Assembly (NCBI GenBank): GCA_004173475.1
Contig: SEBU01000009.1
Coordinates: forward strand, 1-64,000
Source: Gammaproteobacteria bacterium
Lineage (GTDB): Bacteria > Pseudomonadota > Gammaproteobacteria > Pseudomonadales > Cellvibrionaceae
Direction: 5' to 3'
Length of the DNA stretch: 64,000 nt
The position numbers were made by a program, and so were the translations under genes. The notes below the pieces were generated by a model. The model had not been told where the DNA came from. It worked only from the letters and a program-made list of their open reading frames with translations, and did no database searches. Shown here in pieces: positions 36,734 through 45,145 of this stretch. Numbering within the stretch: position 1 is the stretch's first letter; each line of letters starts with the position of its first letter.

Positions 36734-37873
36734 TTACTCTTGCTTCTGCTTTCGGAAATCCGCTGCGGACATACCGGTGTAGCGTTTGAAGAACCGGTGG
36801 AAAGACGATTTACTGTTAAATCCTGACTCCAACAAAATATCCATTATCGTCATATCGGCAAAGTTTTTATCCAGCAGCATTTGCTTGGCTCTATTTACGC
36901 GATACTCGTTCACAAATTCAAAAAAATTGGTGTTGAAGTGTTTGTTGATGATGCTCGAAACTTCGCGATAATGAATGCCCACATGCTTGGCAAATTCTTC
37001 AATATTTAAATTCTGGGTCAGATACAACTGCTGGTCTTCCATAGTGCGGCGAACTTTCTCGATAGCATCAGGCGATGTCTCTGCCACTGTAGCGATTTCT
37101 TTTTCCGCTGGTTTTTCTTTGGTGACCAGCAACTCATGGGCATACAACAAACTGTAAACAAAGAGTGCATTAACTAGTAGAAAGGTGATGTAATTATCGG
37201 CAATGCCAAACGTATCTGCCAACTCGGTGCCCACCGATTGCCCCAGCACATGCACTACCAGCGACCAACTCCAATTCGACGCAAATCCCAACGTCAACAA
37301 CAACAACCAAAGCGGCGCTCGCGGGCTAAACGTGGAATAAAATTCCTTTAATTGCTGCTTATACTGCGAAACGACCCATACTGCTGCTAATGCGTAAATG
37401 ACCGGCAGGGCTTTCAGGTAATGCCAGAAAAAATTGGTCAGCCGCACGTGGCTTTCAGAATCGTTGGCAATTAAAAACCGCAAACGATCAGAATCCAGAC
37501 CTACTGCAATAACCAATGCAATTACCACAAGCAGCATTAATCCATGCAGCGCATAATTCCAACGCCAACGAAATTGTGCACGGGTAATCGCCACCACATA
37601 AAAATACAAACACACACTTTTCCCCACCACCGCGGTGACCAGCAAACTTGATAACAGTGTTTTTGCCGCCTCTAGGTCGCTGTGGATGTAATCATTCCAC
37701 AACAACAGATTACACAGCGCCGTTAAACCAACCCCCACAAAAAAACCGCTCAGCAACCAGGAAGCACTGGTTCTTTGTTTGGATAACAACCACTGGAAAA
37801 TGACCAGCAATGCACACACTGCTAGGGTAAGGACGAGGATAAGGTCGTGAGTATTAAAAATTGGGTTTTTCAT
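36734..37873 (-). CDS. Membrane-bound AraC-family regulator, copy 1
   Basis: A 379-residue protein with about seven hydrophobic segments in its first 245 residues (LILVLTLAVCALLVIFQWLL onward) and a C-terminal AraC DNA-binding domain (about 270-377: LNIEEFAKHVGIHYREVSSIINKHFNTNFFEFVNEYRV, then MDILLESGFNSKSSFHRFFKRYTGMSAADFRKQ). It is probably an inner-membrane sensor that acts directly on transcription. It converges with the GH16 pair, ending 76 bp from it. A paralogue at 60216-61364 converges in the same way with a GH5 cellulase, which points to a role in controlling glucan use. Confidence 0.85.
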   Translation of the reverse strand: MKNPIFNTHDLILVLTLAVCALLVIFQWLLSKQRTSASWLLSGFFVGVGLTALCNLLLWNDYIHSDLEAAKTLLSSLLVTAVVGKSVCLYFYVVAITRAQFRWRWNYALHGLMLLVVIALVIAVGLDSDRLRFLIANDSESHVRLTNFFWHYLKALPVIYALAAVWVVSQYKQQLKEFYSTFSPRAPLWLLLLTLGFASNWSWSLVVHVLGQSVGTELADTFGIADNYITFLLVNALFVYSLLYAHELLVTKEKPAEKEIATVAETSPDAIEKVRRTMEDQQLYLTQNLNIEEFAKHVGIHYREVSSIINKHFNTNFFEFVNEYRVNRAKQMLLDKNFADMTIMDILLESGFNSKSSFHRFFKRYTGMSAADFRKQKQE

Positions 37874-38307
37874 TATTTTTGTTTCAACAGTCGCTTCTAC
37901 AAAGATAGTTTAATAATTATTGTTATCAACTTTTATCGTAGTTCCACATCATGAAATACCTAGGTGGCGCGACAGATCGTCCATTTAGTAAGCGAAGCCT
38001 ATGGATTCAAACATAATGAAAGCGTAATGCAACATCTTCAAGATCTAAAACTTGGTAAACAGGCATTGGTAAAAGCGGCCGATTTGTACAAGGGTTTGAT
38101 GTGAATCTCCAAATGTCTTCTATTGGCCGTTATTTCAAAAAATATCAAAACGCGTATTTCGAGATTGATTTTTAATTGCAATAAAGAAAGTGTAACGAGA
38201 ATCCCCAATAAATATACTGCTCTTTGGCAAAATAACCTGGAGCTTTTTAATCGCGATGCTTTCGGCATCACCGACGTTTTCCAATCTAGGTTATTTTATT
38301 GATAATC
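37874..38307. other. Intergenic region with a possible gene fragment
   Basis: 434 bp with no intact gene. A 46-codon frame from GTG 37964 to 38104 on the plus strand (RQIVHLVSEAYGFKHNESV, then KLGKQALVKAADLYKGLM) has protein-like composition and may be the end of a lost gene; no relative was recognised. A 77-codon frame on the minus strand (38038-38271) is not supported. Confidence 0.4.
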
Positions 38308-38796
38308 TCAGGCGAGCGACCAAAACCAAACTTCCTTACAGTTGAAATAACAATGGGAGTTACATATTTGAATCTTATTATTCGTTTCAATTAAGTCTAT
38401 ATGCCCACCTTCATACCCCGTAATTTTCCAGAAAAATATTATACCTCTCTCGTCCTGAAGTAATGACGCAGCTTTCGCGGGCTCCAAAAATTTCGGTTTA
38501 CCCAAAACGCTTGGGAGCAGTAATTGGTCGGCTAATAGCTTTGCTCCCGTTTCCACTTTTCTATTTTTAAAAGTGCCTGCTTTTATCGGCAATCGCCCTG
38601 AAAACGTAACGCCTGACTTGAGTAAAGCCAGACTCATACGAGTAGCACAAGTATTTGCATAGCCGGAGTTTTGCTTCATTAAGTCGGCGATGTTATACCC
38701 GATTTCGGTGTATACATCCCCAGCGGACTTATAATTAGCGTTGCTAGGCTCCGAAGAATAGTGATGTCTTTTTACTGTTTGAAATGTGGGTTTCAT
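38308..38796 (-). CDS. Tae4-like amidase effector (T6SS peptidoglycan amidase)
   Basis: A 162-residue protein of the Tae4 family (PF14113), NlpC/P60-like amidases that T6SS delivers into the periplasm of rivals to cut the D-Glu-mDAP bond of peptidoglycan. The catalytic cysteine is in NTCATRMSLALLKSG (Cys 50) and the histidine in GGHIDLIE (His 132); the 82-residue spacing equals that of Cys44-His126 in Salmonella Tae4. The third residue is less clear. GIIFFWKITGYEG also fits. No signal peptide, as expected for a T6SS cargo. The ATG overlaps the immunity gene stop by four nt. Confidence 0.85.
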   Translation of the reverse strand: MKPTFQTVKRHHYSSEPSNANYKSAGDVYTEIGYNIADLMKQNSGYANTCATRMSLALLKSGVTFSGRLPIKAGTFKNRKVETGAKLLADQLLLPSVLGKPKFLEPAKAASLLQDERGIIFFWKITGYEGGHIDLIETNNKIQICNSHCYFNCKEVWFWSLA

Positions 38797-39173
38797 TTTT
38801 TTTCCTTACAAGGAAATGATGACTTAAGGGAAGCCTCAATTAGTGTTGAAGCTCTCTGTTCCAATTCGGGGGGCGAGCGCTTTTTTAAATATTCAAAAAT
38901 AAATTCATTCAATGTTGCCGTGCTAAATTGTTTGTAATCGCACCAAATCTTGCCCTCAGTTGCATCCATTACACCTAACAAATAAAGTCTAGCCGTTTTC
39001 CTTGACTCTTCGCTCTGACTAACAAACTCACTCAAAAAAGCTTTAGCGGAGAGGTTTACAGTATCAGGGGTAATTTGCGGAGATTTCGTTTCTGCCTGAA
39101 TGCAACCACACAAGCACGCCAAGCATATCGAGGCGACAAATTTATTCATTAGGAATGTTCGTAAACAAATCAT
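38793..39173 (-). CDS. Tai4-like immunity protein
   Basis: A 126-residue exported protein of the Tai4 type, expected to protect the periplasm against the adjacent amidase. A signal peptide (FVASICLACLCGCIQA) may be a lipobox-type. Family-like features in the mature part are ARLYLLGVMDATEGKIWCDY and the terminal LKSSFPCKEKK with the two conserved cysteines. ATG 39173 has AGGTG nine nt upstream; ATG 39149 (MNKFVAS) is the alternative and would give a more usual signal peptide. The immunity gene comes first and the toxin second, with a four-nt overlap. Confidence 0.8.
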   Translation of the reverse strand: MICLRTFLMNKFVASICLACLCGCIQAETKSPQITPDTVNLSAKAFLSEFVSQSEESRKTARLYLLGVMDATEGKIWCDYKQFSTATLNEFIFEYLKKRSPPELEQRASTLIEASLKSSFPCKEKK

Positions 39174-39288
39174 TTTCAGCACCTATTATGAATTCATATC
39201 GAAGTTAAAATACTTTCAGTGCAGCGTGGGATCAACATATCGCGGTTTAACTTCGCTAATCCCAATCAGAGTGCGATTCTATTGAGGG

Positions 39289-39630
39289 TTATTTCGTGTG
39301 AGTTTCTTGAGTTATATCTGACTTTGTTTCAATTCCACTTCTATGTGTAGCTAGGAGCTTTAATGCTTCTGGGTCGCTATGAATTATATTTTCGAGTGTC
39401 TCTATCAGCTGAGCTCGAGAAACAGACACCCATTGATTTGCTCCAGCGGAAGAGCCCATCAATACGGCGCTTACTGTTGCGAGCAAGATAGTGTAGTTAT
39501 TCGTGACCTGTGTAACTTCTAAAAAAATCAAGATTCCTAGGCTAACACCGGAAAGTGACATCAAAACTTTTACAGCGAACGCGTCCTTTTTAGCTCTTAA
39601 GAAAGTCTCTAAATCTTTTTCGTTAATCAT
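39289..39630 (-). CDS. Small membrane protein, unknown function
   Basis: A 113-residue protein with two hydrophobic helices (about 20-38 VKVLMSLSGVSLGILIFLE and 45-64 TILLATVSAVLMGSSAGA), a charged N-terminus (MINEKDLETFLRAKKDAFA) and a soluble C-terminal tail. No family recognised. ATG 39630 is chosen over the longer frame because GAAGGA lies six nt upstream. It is upstream of, and on the same strand as, the Tai4/Tae4 pair, but 115 bp separate them, so a functional link is only possible. Confidence 0.6.
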   Translation of the reverse strand: MINEKDLETFLRAKKDAFAVKVLMSLSGVSLGILIFLEVTQVTNNYTILLATVSAVLMGSSAGANQWVSVSRAQLIETLENIIHSDPEALKLLATHRSGIETKSDITQETHTK

Positions 39631-39978
39631 ATATTTTCCTTCGAGGATTATAAAATTCCTTTGCACAACACCGACATAAGCGGCATTTATTAAGTTGAGA
39701 TTTATTGATTCATAGAATTCATTTTGATTCTACTTCACTTTTTGTAGGTTTCCAATCTCAGGCGTTTTGTAATTCATGCTGGTACGGTTTCGAGATTCTC
39801 GCACCCTTCTATACCATCAGTGCTCACTCAAGGCATCATGTATTGCTGCGTGGTGACTAATCCGGGGTGAAATCATAATTATAATAGTTGCGCCTATTGG
39901 AGATAGCGTTCGTTGCCGCATTAGCTCATGATAAATCTTCTGGGGGCTGTCAAGCGCGGTCCGTAAGCGTATTCCAAT

Positions 39979-40000
39979 AAATAGGGTCAGCGCAAAATTA
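39979..40000 (+). repeat. GGGGTCAGAG repeat, copy D
   Basis: AATAGGGTCAGCGCAAAATT followed by ATTC, 22 bp before the broken cassette gene. Similarity with the copy at 28017 continues without a break into the gene (ATTT-GTTAAGAG), so repeat and gene were duplicated together. Confidence 0.6.
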
Positions 40001-40021
40001 TTCTATTTAGTTAAGAGCTCA

Positions 40022-40184
40022 ATGATGAGCAAAGATGATTTAGAGAAGGCCAAACAAAGAGCAAAAAAATAGAGCTAAAGAAATTTTTCGCCCAGCTCCT
40101 GCGGATGTAGAAGAAGAGTTAAAAAAAGAAAAACATTAGGAACACCCAAAAAATTTGATCCGCCGTGATGACAAAAATGAGTAG
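40022..40184 (+). pseudogene. Broken copy of the 53-codon cassette gene
   Basis: Begins ATGATGAGCAAAGATGATTT and follows the intact copy at 28059 through GAAATTTTTCGC and AGAAGAAGAG to the terminal ATGAGTAG. An extra A in the run near 40064 makes a stop after about 16 codons, and a compensating one-base loss lies near 40135. The protein cannot be made in full. Confidence 0.7.
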
Positions 40185-40187
40185 GCA

Positions 40188-40262
40188 TTACTCTTGAATA
40201 ATTGCGTTCAACGACGTTAAGTTCATGCCATTCCTAACTTGTTGCTGATAAACACTGTAGCT
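40188..40262 (-). pseudogene. C-terminal fragment of a tsi2-like gene
   Basis: On the minus strand the frame ends SVYQQQVRNGMNLTSLNAII followed by QE and a stop, matching the intact immunity protein end SVYQEQVDKGANLPPLNAII. Upstream the similarity is lost. It starts four bases after the end of the broken cassette gene. Third tsi2-like locus in the window. Confidence 0.65.
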
Positions 40263-40453
40263 TGGACATTTTAAAAATATTAAGTCAGAAAATGACAATC
40301 GAGTTAACTCGCTATCCACCACTCTGCGGCTCATTGATTAATTTTAACCAAACATCAAATCTACTCAAGAGAGTCGCGTTTGAAATTCCTTTATCACTTT
40401 TTGAACTTTGTTCGAATACTATGTCTAATAACTAATAATAATCGAGGTACTTC

Positions 40454-40840
40454 ATGCGCAAAATCTTTCGCGTTCTAGCAGTTTCAATGATATTTGTAAT
40501 AAGCGGATGGGCGCACGCCCACGAAGGGCATACTCATCTTCCAGTGACGATGAAAAAGGCTGTGGAGATTGCATTAGAAACTGCGCGAACCGCAAGCGAA
40601 GAAGCGCAACCGGCATTAGGGTTGCAGCGGCTCGACGACAGTTGGCGGGCCTTGCCAGTTGAGGCCGCACGAATTCATGAAAATGTGCGCGGTCATTACG
40701 TTGTTAGCGTGAAAAACGCCGCGCAGAATAAAACCTTGTATGTGCGAATTTTATTGGATGGGCAAGTAAACGCCGCAAATTTTTCTGGCAAATTTGACGA
40801 TGAGAAACCGGCGCCAAAATCAATACACTTGACGCACTAG
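40454..40840 (+). CDS. Periplasmic His-rich protein, DUF6488-like
   Basis: A 128-residue exported protein: signal peptide (cleavage near AHA, 22), then a histidine-rich start (HEGHTHLP) and a PepSY-like beta-alpha fold ending KTLYVRILLDGQVNAANFSGKF. It resembles the DUF6488 group of small periplasmic proteins, which often lie near metal-handling genes; the assignment is from memory of the pattern. Histidines at the mature N-terminus suggest metal binding. The start has ATCGAGGTACTTC. It stands alone before the LPMO gene. Confidence 0.6.
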   Translation: MRKIFRVLAVSMIFVISGWAHAHEGHTHLPVTMKKAVEIALETARTASEEAQPALGLQRLDDSWRALPVEAARIHENVRGHYVVSVKNAAQNKTLYVRILLDGQVNAANFSGKFDDEKPAPKSIHLTH

Positions 40841-41203
40841 TTTGCATTTTGCGAATTATTAATAAAAATTTACATTTTCTGTGGCGCCTCGTTTTCCTAT
40901 TCGTTTGACACCTGCGACTCATGAGGCGACTATCGGGGCTTCGGTTGTCCACTAGTCTACCGGTCAATTGGTGTCAGTAGCTCTAATAAAATAATAATTG
41001 GGTGTGCGTTTCGCTTACGTTCCTGTAGATCGCAAACATCCATTGGACATCTGAGTTTTATCGCCTTCTGGTTCATTCGTGCGAGCGCTTTAAGTTTTTT
41101 TGAAGAGTGATCTTGCCGCGTTACAGTTGAATACCTCGGCGATGCATATCACGTTTCCCATTTCGGGAACGTCTCTACATACGGTAAAGTGAGGAAATAC
41201 ATA
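40841..41203. other. Intergenic region upstream of the LPMO gene
   Basis: 363 bp with no gene or clear repeat. It should carry the LPMO promoter. A short match to TGGTAAAC-like sequence (ACGGTAAAG) lies just before the ribosome site but is too weak to call. Confidence 0.5.
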
Positions 41204-42430
41204 ATGAACAAAAACTTTATTCAAGCGGGTGGAGTGGGCGCTGCATTGCTGGCCTTTTCCGCCATGAGTTTCGGTCACGGTTTTGTCGAAAGTCCCGGTG
41301 CGCGTAACTATTTTTGTGGCGCAGTCACCAAGCCAGATCAAGTTGGTAACGGCACGGCAAAGTACCCCGCTTGCGGCGACGCATTTGCAGGCGACCCTAA
41401 TGGTGGTTATTCCTACATGAGCGTGTTGAACCACCACCTAGGGCGTAAGGTGTTAGGGCCTGTTTCCAAAAACGTCTGTGGTTTTGACAGCGAGACCTGG
41501 CAAGGGGGCAAAACACCTTGGGATAACTCAATTAATTGGCCCGTCAATAACATCAGTGGCGGCACACAAGTATTTACATGGGACATTAGCAATGGGCCGC
41601 ATTTTGATGACAGTGCGGACTTCCGTTATTGGATCACCAAACCCGGGTTTGTTTATCAAGTCGGTCGTGAATTAACGTGGTCAGATTTTGAAGATGAACC
41701 TTTCTGTGATTTGCCATACAACGACGACAATCCGAGCGCCTATCCTAATGTAAGCGCCAATAAAGCCGCTGCGCGTATTAGTACCACGTGTACGATACCT
41801 TCGCGTACCGGTCGTCATGTAATTTATGCTGAATGGGGTCGTGAGCCGCCCACCTATGAACGTTTCCACGGCTGTATTGATGTGCAGATTGGCGGAGGAA
41901 GCAACAGCTCTTCGGGCACAGTGTCATCAAGCCGGTCAAGTGTTACGCCAAGTTCAGCGGCGCGCTCCAGCATTACGCCGAGTTCAGCGGCACGCTCTAG
42001 TGTTGCGCCAAGTTCAGCGGCACGTTCCAGTGTTGCGCCAAGTTCCGCAGCACGCTCTAGCGTTGCTCCTTCATCGGCGCCAACTTCCAGCCGGCCATCT
42101 AGCGCAGCCAGTAGCAGTACGCCTAATAACACCGCGGGCTTGAGCTGCACTTACGTTGTTACTAACTCGTGGGGCACCGGTTTTACTGGCGCCATTCGTG
42201 TCACTAACACCGGTACGAGCAGCCGCACAGGTTGGACAGCGAGCTGGCAGTTTGCAGGTAGTAATCGCATCACTAGCGCGTGGAATTCGACCTTTTCTGG
42301 CAGTAACCCCTATACCGCCTCCAACCTAGGCTGGAATGGTACTTTGGCTGGAGGACAAACTATTGAGTTTGGCTTCCAAGGCGATACCAATGGTGGCACT
42401 GCTGAAACGCCAGCGGTAACCTGTCGTTAA
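41204..42430 (+). CDS. AA10 lytic polysaccharide monooxygenase with CBM2
   Basis: Secreted copper enzyme of 408 residues that cleaves crystalline cellulose or chitin by oxidation. The signal peptide ends SFG and the mature protein starts HGFVESP, so His 25 becomes the N-terminal copper ligand; the second is His 133 in NGPHFDD. The AA10 domain runs to about 230 with conserved cysteines (YFCG, ACGD, VCGF, GCIDVQ). A serine/alanine linker (about 233-312) has a tandem 10-residue repeat, then a CBM2 (CTYVVTNSWGTGFTGAIRV to TPAVTC). ATG 41204 follows GTGAGGAAATACATA. CBM2 and sequence type favour cellulose. Confidence 0.92.
   Translation: MNKNFIQAGGVGAALLAFSAMSFGHGFVESPGARNYFCGAVTKPDQVGNGTAKYPACGDAFAGDPNGGYSYMSVLNHHLGRKVLGPVSKNVCGFDSETWQGGKTPWDNSINWPVNNISGGTQVFTWDISNGPHFDDSADFRYWITKPGFVYQVGRELTWSDFEDEPFCDLPYNDDNPSAYPNVSANKAAARISTTCTIPSRTGRHVIYAEWGREPPTYERFHGCIDVQIGGGSNSSSGTVSSSRSSVTPSSAARSSITPSSAARSSVAPSSAARSSVAPSSAARSSVAPSSAPTSSRPSSAASSSTPNNTAGLSCTYVVTNSWGTGFTGAIRVTNTGTSSRTGWTASWQFAGSNRITSAWNSTFSGSNPYTASNLGWNGTLAGGQTIEFGFQGDTNGGTAETPAVTCR
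41936..42085 (+). repeat. Five 30-bp tandem repeats encoding the LPMO linker
   Basis: Units of 30 bp start at 41936, 41966, 41996, 42026 and 42056 and encode SSVTPSSAAR-type decapeptides (SSVAPSSAAR as consensus). The last unit is degenerate. Units 3 and 4 are nearly identical in DNA, so recent slippage or unequal exchange is likely. Confidence 0.8.
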
Positions 42431-42455
42431 TTTGTTTTTTGCAGGACGTTTGATC

Positions 42456-42490
42456 AACGGCAGGAATCGCGAGGTTCCTGCCGTTTTTTT
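42456..42490 (+). terminator. Rho-independent terminator of the LPMO gene
   Basis: AACGGCAGGAA and TTCCTGCCGTT form a perfect 11-bp stem with an 8-nt loop, followed by a T-run, 25 nt after the stop. Confidence 0.9.
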
Positions 42491-42516
42491 AATTCATTGC
42501 CGTTTTGAGGTGTTGA

Positions 42517-43173
42517 GTGGCTCGGCGAGATTCTACTAAATCCGTACTTTTGTGGTTTTTACTCTTGGCAGTGCCGCTATTGGCGCTTGGCCTCTACTTT
42601 TTTAAAAGTGATAACGCGGCCCTCGACGACCCCGTGCCCATCCGCCCTATTGATAATCCGCCAGTTGGCCTTACTAACCTCAGCCCATCCCAGCCGCGCG
42701 GTGCATCTGCATCTTTGTCAGCGACCAAGGCGTCAGCCAGCGTGCCGTCGCGCGGTGCGGTCGCAAAGGCGGAAGATGACCCTAGCGGTTTAGATCCAGA
42801 AACTGCTCGTGCAGCAGTACAAAAAGTTGAAAATTCCGTTTATGAGCGCGCAACCGCGATGTTTGAACGGGAGCCTGTCGACGTGGAGTGGGCCGGTGCT
42901 TACGAAAAGTCGCTACGGGAAATGTTTGCGCAACATCACGGGCTGCAACGCGTCAGTGTTAATAGCATCAGCTGCCATGCGACTATGTGCCGCATAGAAG
43001 TGTTTACGCCACGCGATGCCGACGCCGACTTTTTTACTGCGATGTTTTACGATGGTCTCGCCAGTTTTCGCGACGGAGCGCTCAAAGCAGAGGCGGCTAT
43101 CACCCGTCGCATGGAGCACGGAATGACCTCGGTCTATGTAGCACGTAAAGATCATACTCTCGGGTTCTACTAA
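42517..43173 (+). CDS. Hypothetical single-pass membrane protein
   Basis: A 218-residue protein with one N-terminal membrane helix (about 9-29: SVLLWFLLLAVPLLALGLYFF), a proline/serine/alanine-rich spacer (about 38-90), and a C-terminal periplasmic domain (about 100-218) with two cysteines (SCHATMCRIEVF) likely in a disulfide. No family recognised; the C-terminal part resembles conserved hypothetical proteins of cellulolytic gammaproteobacteria only in general style. GTG 42517 has GAGG seven nt upstream. It follows the LPMO terminator by 27 nt, so it needs its own promoter. Confidence 0.65.
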   Translation: MARRDSTKSVLLWFLLLAVPLLALGLYFFKSDNAALDDPVPIRPIDNPPVGLTNLSPSQPRGASASLSATKASASVPSRGAVAKAEDDPSGLDPETARAAVQKVENSVYERATAMFEREPVDVEWAGAYEKSLREMFAQHHGLQRVSVNSISCHATMCRIEVFTPRDADADFFTAMFYDGLASFRDGALKAEAAITRRMEHGMTSVYVARKDHTLGFY

Positions 43174-43282
43174 GTCCGCCGGCCTTTGTTATCGTTTGCG
43201 CCGGAGAAGTGCGGCGCAGTGTACCGCCTGTGGGTAGGCCACCAAAAAAAATGGTACGCCTTGATAAAACGAATGAATAGGT

Positions 43283-44887
43283 TCAGGTATTCTGCTGCAA
43301 CTCCAACTTCTCGACTAAAGATTCCATCGACATGGCTTTGCCGAACAACCAACCTTGCGCGTACTCTACACCGTGGTTGCGCAGGAATTCGGCTTGCGTT
43401 TCTGTTTCAACTCCTTCTGCGATCATTTCAAATTTCAAATCTTTGCTCATTTTAATAATGTGATCCACAACTTGCCCGGTCACTGCTTCGGTTCCGATGG
43501 TATCGATAAAGGATTTATCAATTTTTAACGAATCCAGATCTAGCATTTGTAAATAAGAAAGGCTGGAATATCCGGTGCCGAAGTCATCTATCGCTATTTT
43601 AATTCCCTGGGCATGGATTTCTGTAATTACTTCTTTTGCGAGAGCAATATCAACCAAGCCGCGCTCTGTTGCTTCCACCTGAATATTTTTTGGTCCTGCA
43701 TTTAATTTTTTCTTCATCGCTTGCAAGAGCACAGCGGTTTCGTGCGATTGCATATCTTCGTGAGAAAGGTTGATTGCGATATGGAAATCAGGATGTTTGC
43801 CAAATAGCCCCTGAGCGTCTTCTGCCACTGTGTCCAAAACATAACGAGTAACGTTGCGAATAATTCCGGATTTTTCTGCCATAGGAATAAAGAGATCCGG
43901 ATTGATAATTTCACCCACAGGGCGACGCCAGCGAATCAATGCTTCAGCGCCTACAAATTTTCCGGTGCGCAAATCAACAATAGGTTGGTAAAGCAAAAAA
44001 AATTCTTTGCGACGCAAAGCAGTTTTCATGAGGGATGCAAGTGATAGTTGCACTCGCGCGAGATAAATAATGGCTAATACAACAACGAGGCCAGAGAGTA
44101 ATCCAATGGGCACTAACAGGTGTGCAACTTCTTCAATTTGCGAATCAGCGTAAGAAACCGGCACTGTCGCAATGGCGACGGTTAGGTAGTGCTTTGAATG
44201 AACAAGCGCAACAACCCTGCCCTGATCAACAAAGGCATTCTCCTGTTTATCGCCAAGGCGATTGATCCAGGTGGGGTCGATAAATCCTTGTGAAGTGAGG
44301 GCGCTTTTGCTGTAAGCAGAAAATATTGCGAGCGAGACATCCGCATCGTTGAGGCTTATATCGAGCGGGAGCGCTTTATGGATGATAGCCGCAAAACCGT
44401 CGCGCTCTACTACGATAAAACGATCCTTAGGCGCGAAACTGAATTGCACGTCTGTGCGAAAACTCACTTGTTTGTTGGTGGTAAAACTTCGCTGCCCCAA
44501 TGCGAGCCCGGGAATACCCAATGAGTTACACACCAATGTATCGTCCTTAACGAAGCCGATGGCCTGGATATACATGGAGTTCAAATCGATTTCGCGCATT
44601 ACCTCCAGAGCGTGGTCATTACACGGTTCACTTTGATGATCGGCAAGCAGGCGTGCTATTCCCAGATCTATCTGGTCGCCGGTTTTATCTGAACGCTGCA
44701 TGATGTCATAGGCGTAAAGCAGTGCTCGATCTTTGGCGGCATCCATTCCCTGCTTTTGCGCTTGGTGTACGGCAAAAAATATAGGCGTACCTATGGCGAC
44801 TATCGCTAGCACTATGGTGAGCACTATGGCGTGAAATTTGGTTAAGGCGTGGTGTGGCCAGACCTTATTTCTCATATCTGAATCCAA
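43283..44887 (-). CDS. CSS-motif EAL-domain cyclic-di-GMP phosphodiesterase
   Basis: A 534-residue inner-membrane enzyme. Two membrane helices (about 17-40 and 240-265) enclose a periplasmic sensor with cysteines in SEPCNDHA and VCNSLG, the positions of the CSS motif, which here reads C-N-S. The C-terminal EAL domain (about 285-530) has EALIRW (the EAL site), NLSHEDM, EATERG, DDFGTGYSSLSYL and EGVETE, all intact, so it should hydrolyse c-di-GMP. In CSS phosphodiesterases a periplasmic disulfide controls activity. It may tune attachment or biofilm; no partner is adjacent. Confidence 0.9.
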   Translation of the reverse strand: MDSDMRNKVWPHHALTKFHAIVLTIVLAIVAIGTPIFFAVHQAQKQGMDAAKDRALLYAYDIMQRSDKTGDQIDLGIARLLADHQSEPCNDHALEVMREIDLNSMYIQAIGFVKDDTLVCNSLGIPGLALGQRSFTTNKQVSFRTDVQFSFAPKDRFIVVERDGFAAIIHKALPLDISLNDADVSLAIFSAYSKSALTSQGFIDPTWINRLGDKQENAFVDQGRVVALVHSKHYLTVAIATVPVSYADSQIEEVAHLLVPIGLLSGLVVVLAIIYLARVQLSLASLMKTALRRKEFFLLYQPIVDLRTGKFVGAEALIRWRRPVGEIINPDLFIPMAEKSGIIRNVTRYVLDTVAEDAQGLFGKHPDFHIAINLSHEDMQSHETAVLLQAMKKKLNAGPKNIQVEATERGLVDIALAKEVITEIHAQGIKIAIDDFGTGYSSLSYLQMLDLDSLKIDKSFIDTIGTEAVTGQVVDHIIKMSKDLKFEMIAEGVETETQAEFLRNHGVEYAQGWLFGKAMSMESLVEKLELQQNT

Positions 44888-45145
44888 AATTCGAAGAAAG
44901 AGGCTCGAGGCGTCAACTACTTACATCTTTGTTATAGCTCTAGTTTAGGTGAATATTTTAACGGCGTTGTTTTACCATTTTTAATCAACCTTGTGGCTCT
45001 GTGTTGTGGTGGAGTTTAGATCGAGTGAAATCTCGCTATCATTCTCCCCAGAATACGAATAATAAAATTCTTATTTCGAAGGAATAGCCTGCATCACAAG
45101 GAACGACTTTTCAAAACGCCGCTCCGCTGTGAGCTATGGCATTGA

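Larger units (their letters stand above)
39631..40453. other. Gene-poor stretch with repeat D, a broken cassette gene and a tsi2 fragment
   Basis: More than 800 bp without an intact gene. From left to right: unremarkable AT-rich sequence (39631-39975), repeat copy D (39979), the broken 53-codon gene (40022-40184) and the tsi2 C-terminal fragment (40188-40262). The rest is the leader of the gene at 40454. Confidence 0.6.

Noticed and set aside
38038..38271. 77-codon minus-strand frame with hydrophobic stretch
   Set aside because: No ribosome site; it overlaps the more protein-like plus-strand fragment at 37964-38104.
41854..42150. 98-codon frame with tandem repeats antisense to the LPMO linker
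   Set aside because: It is the shadow of the 30-bp linker repeat on the opposite strand.
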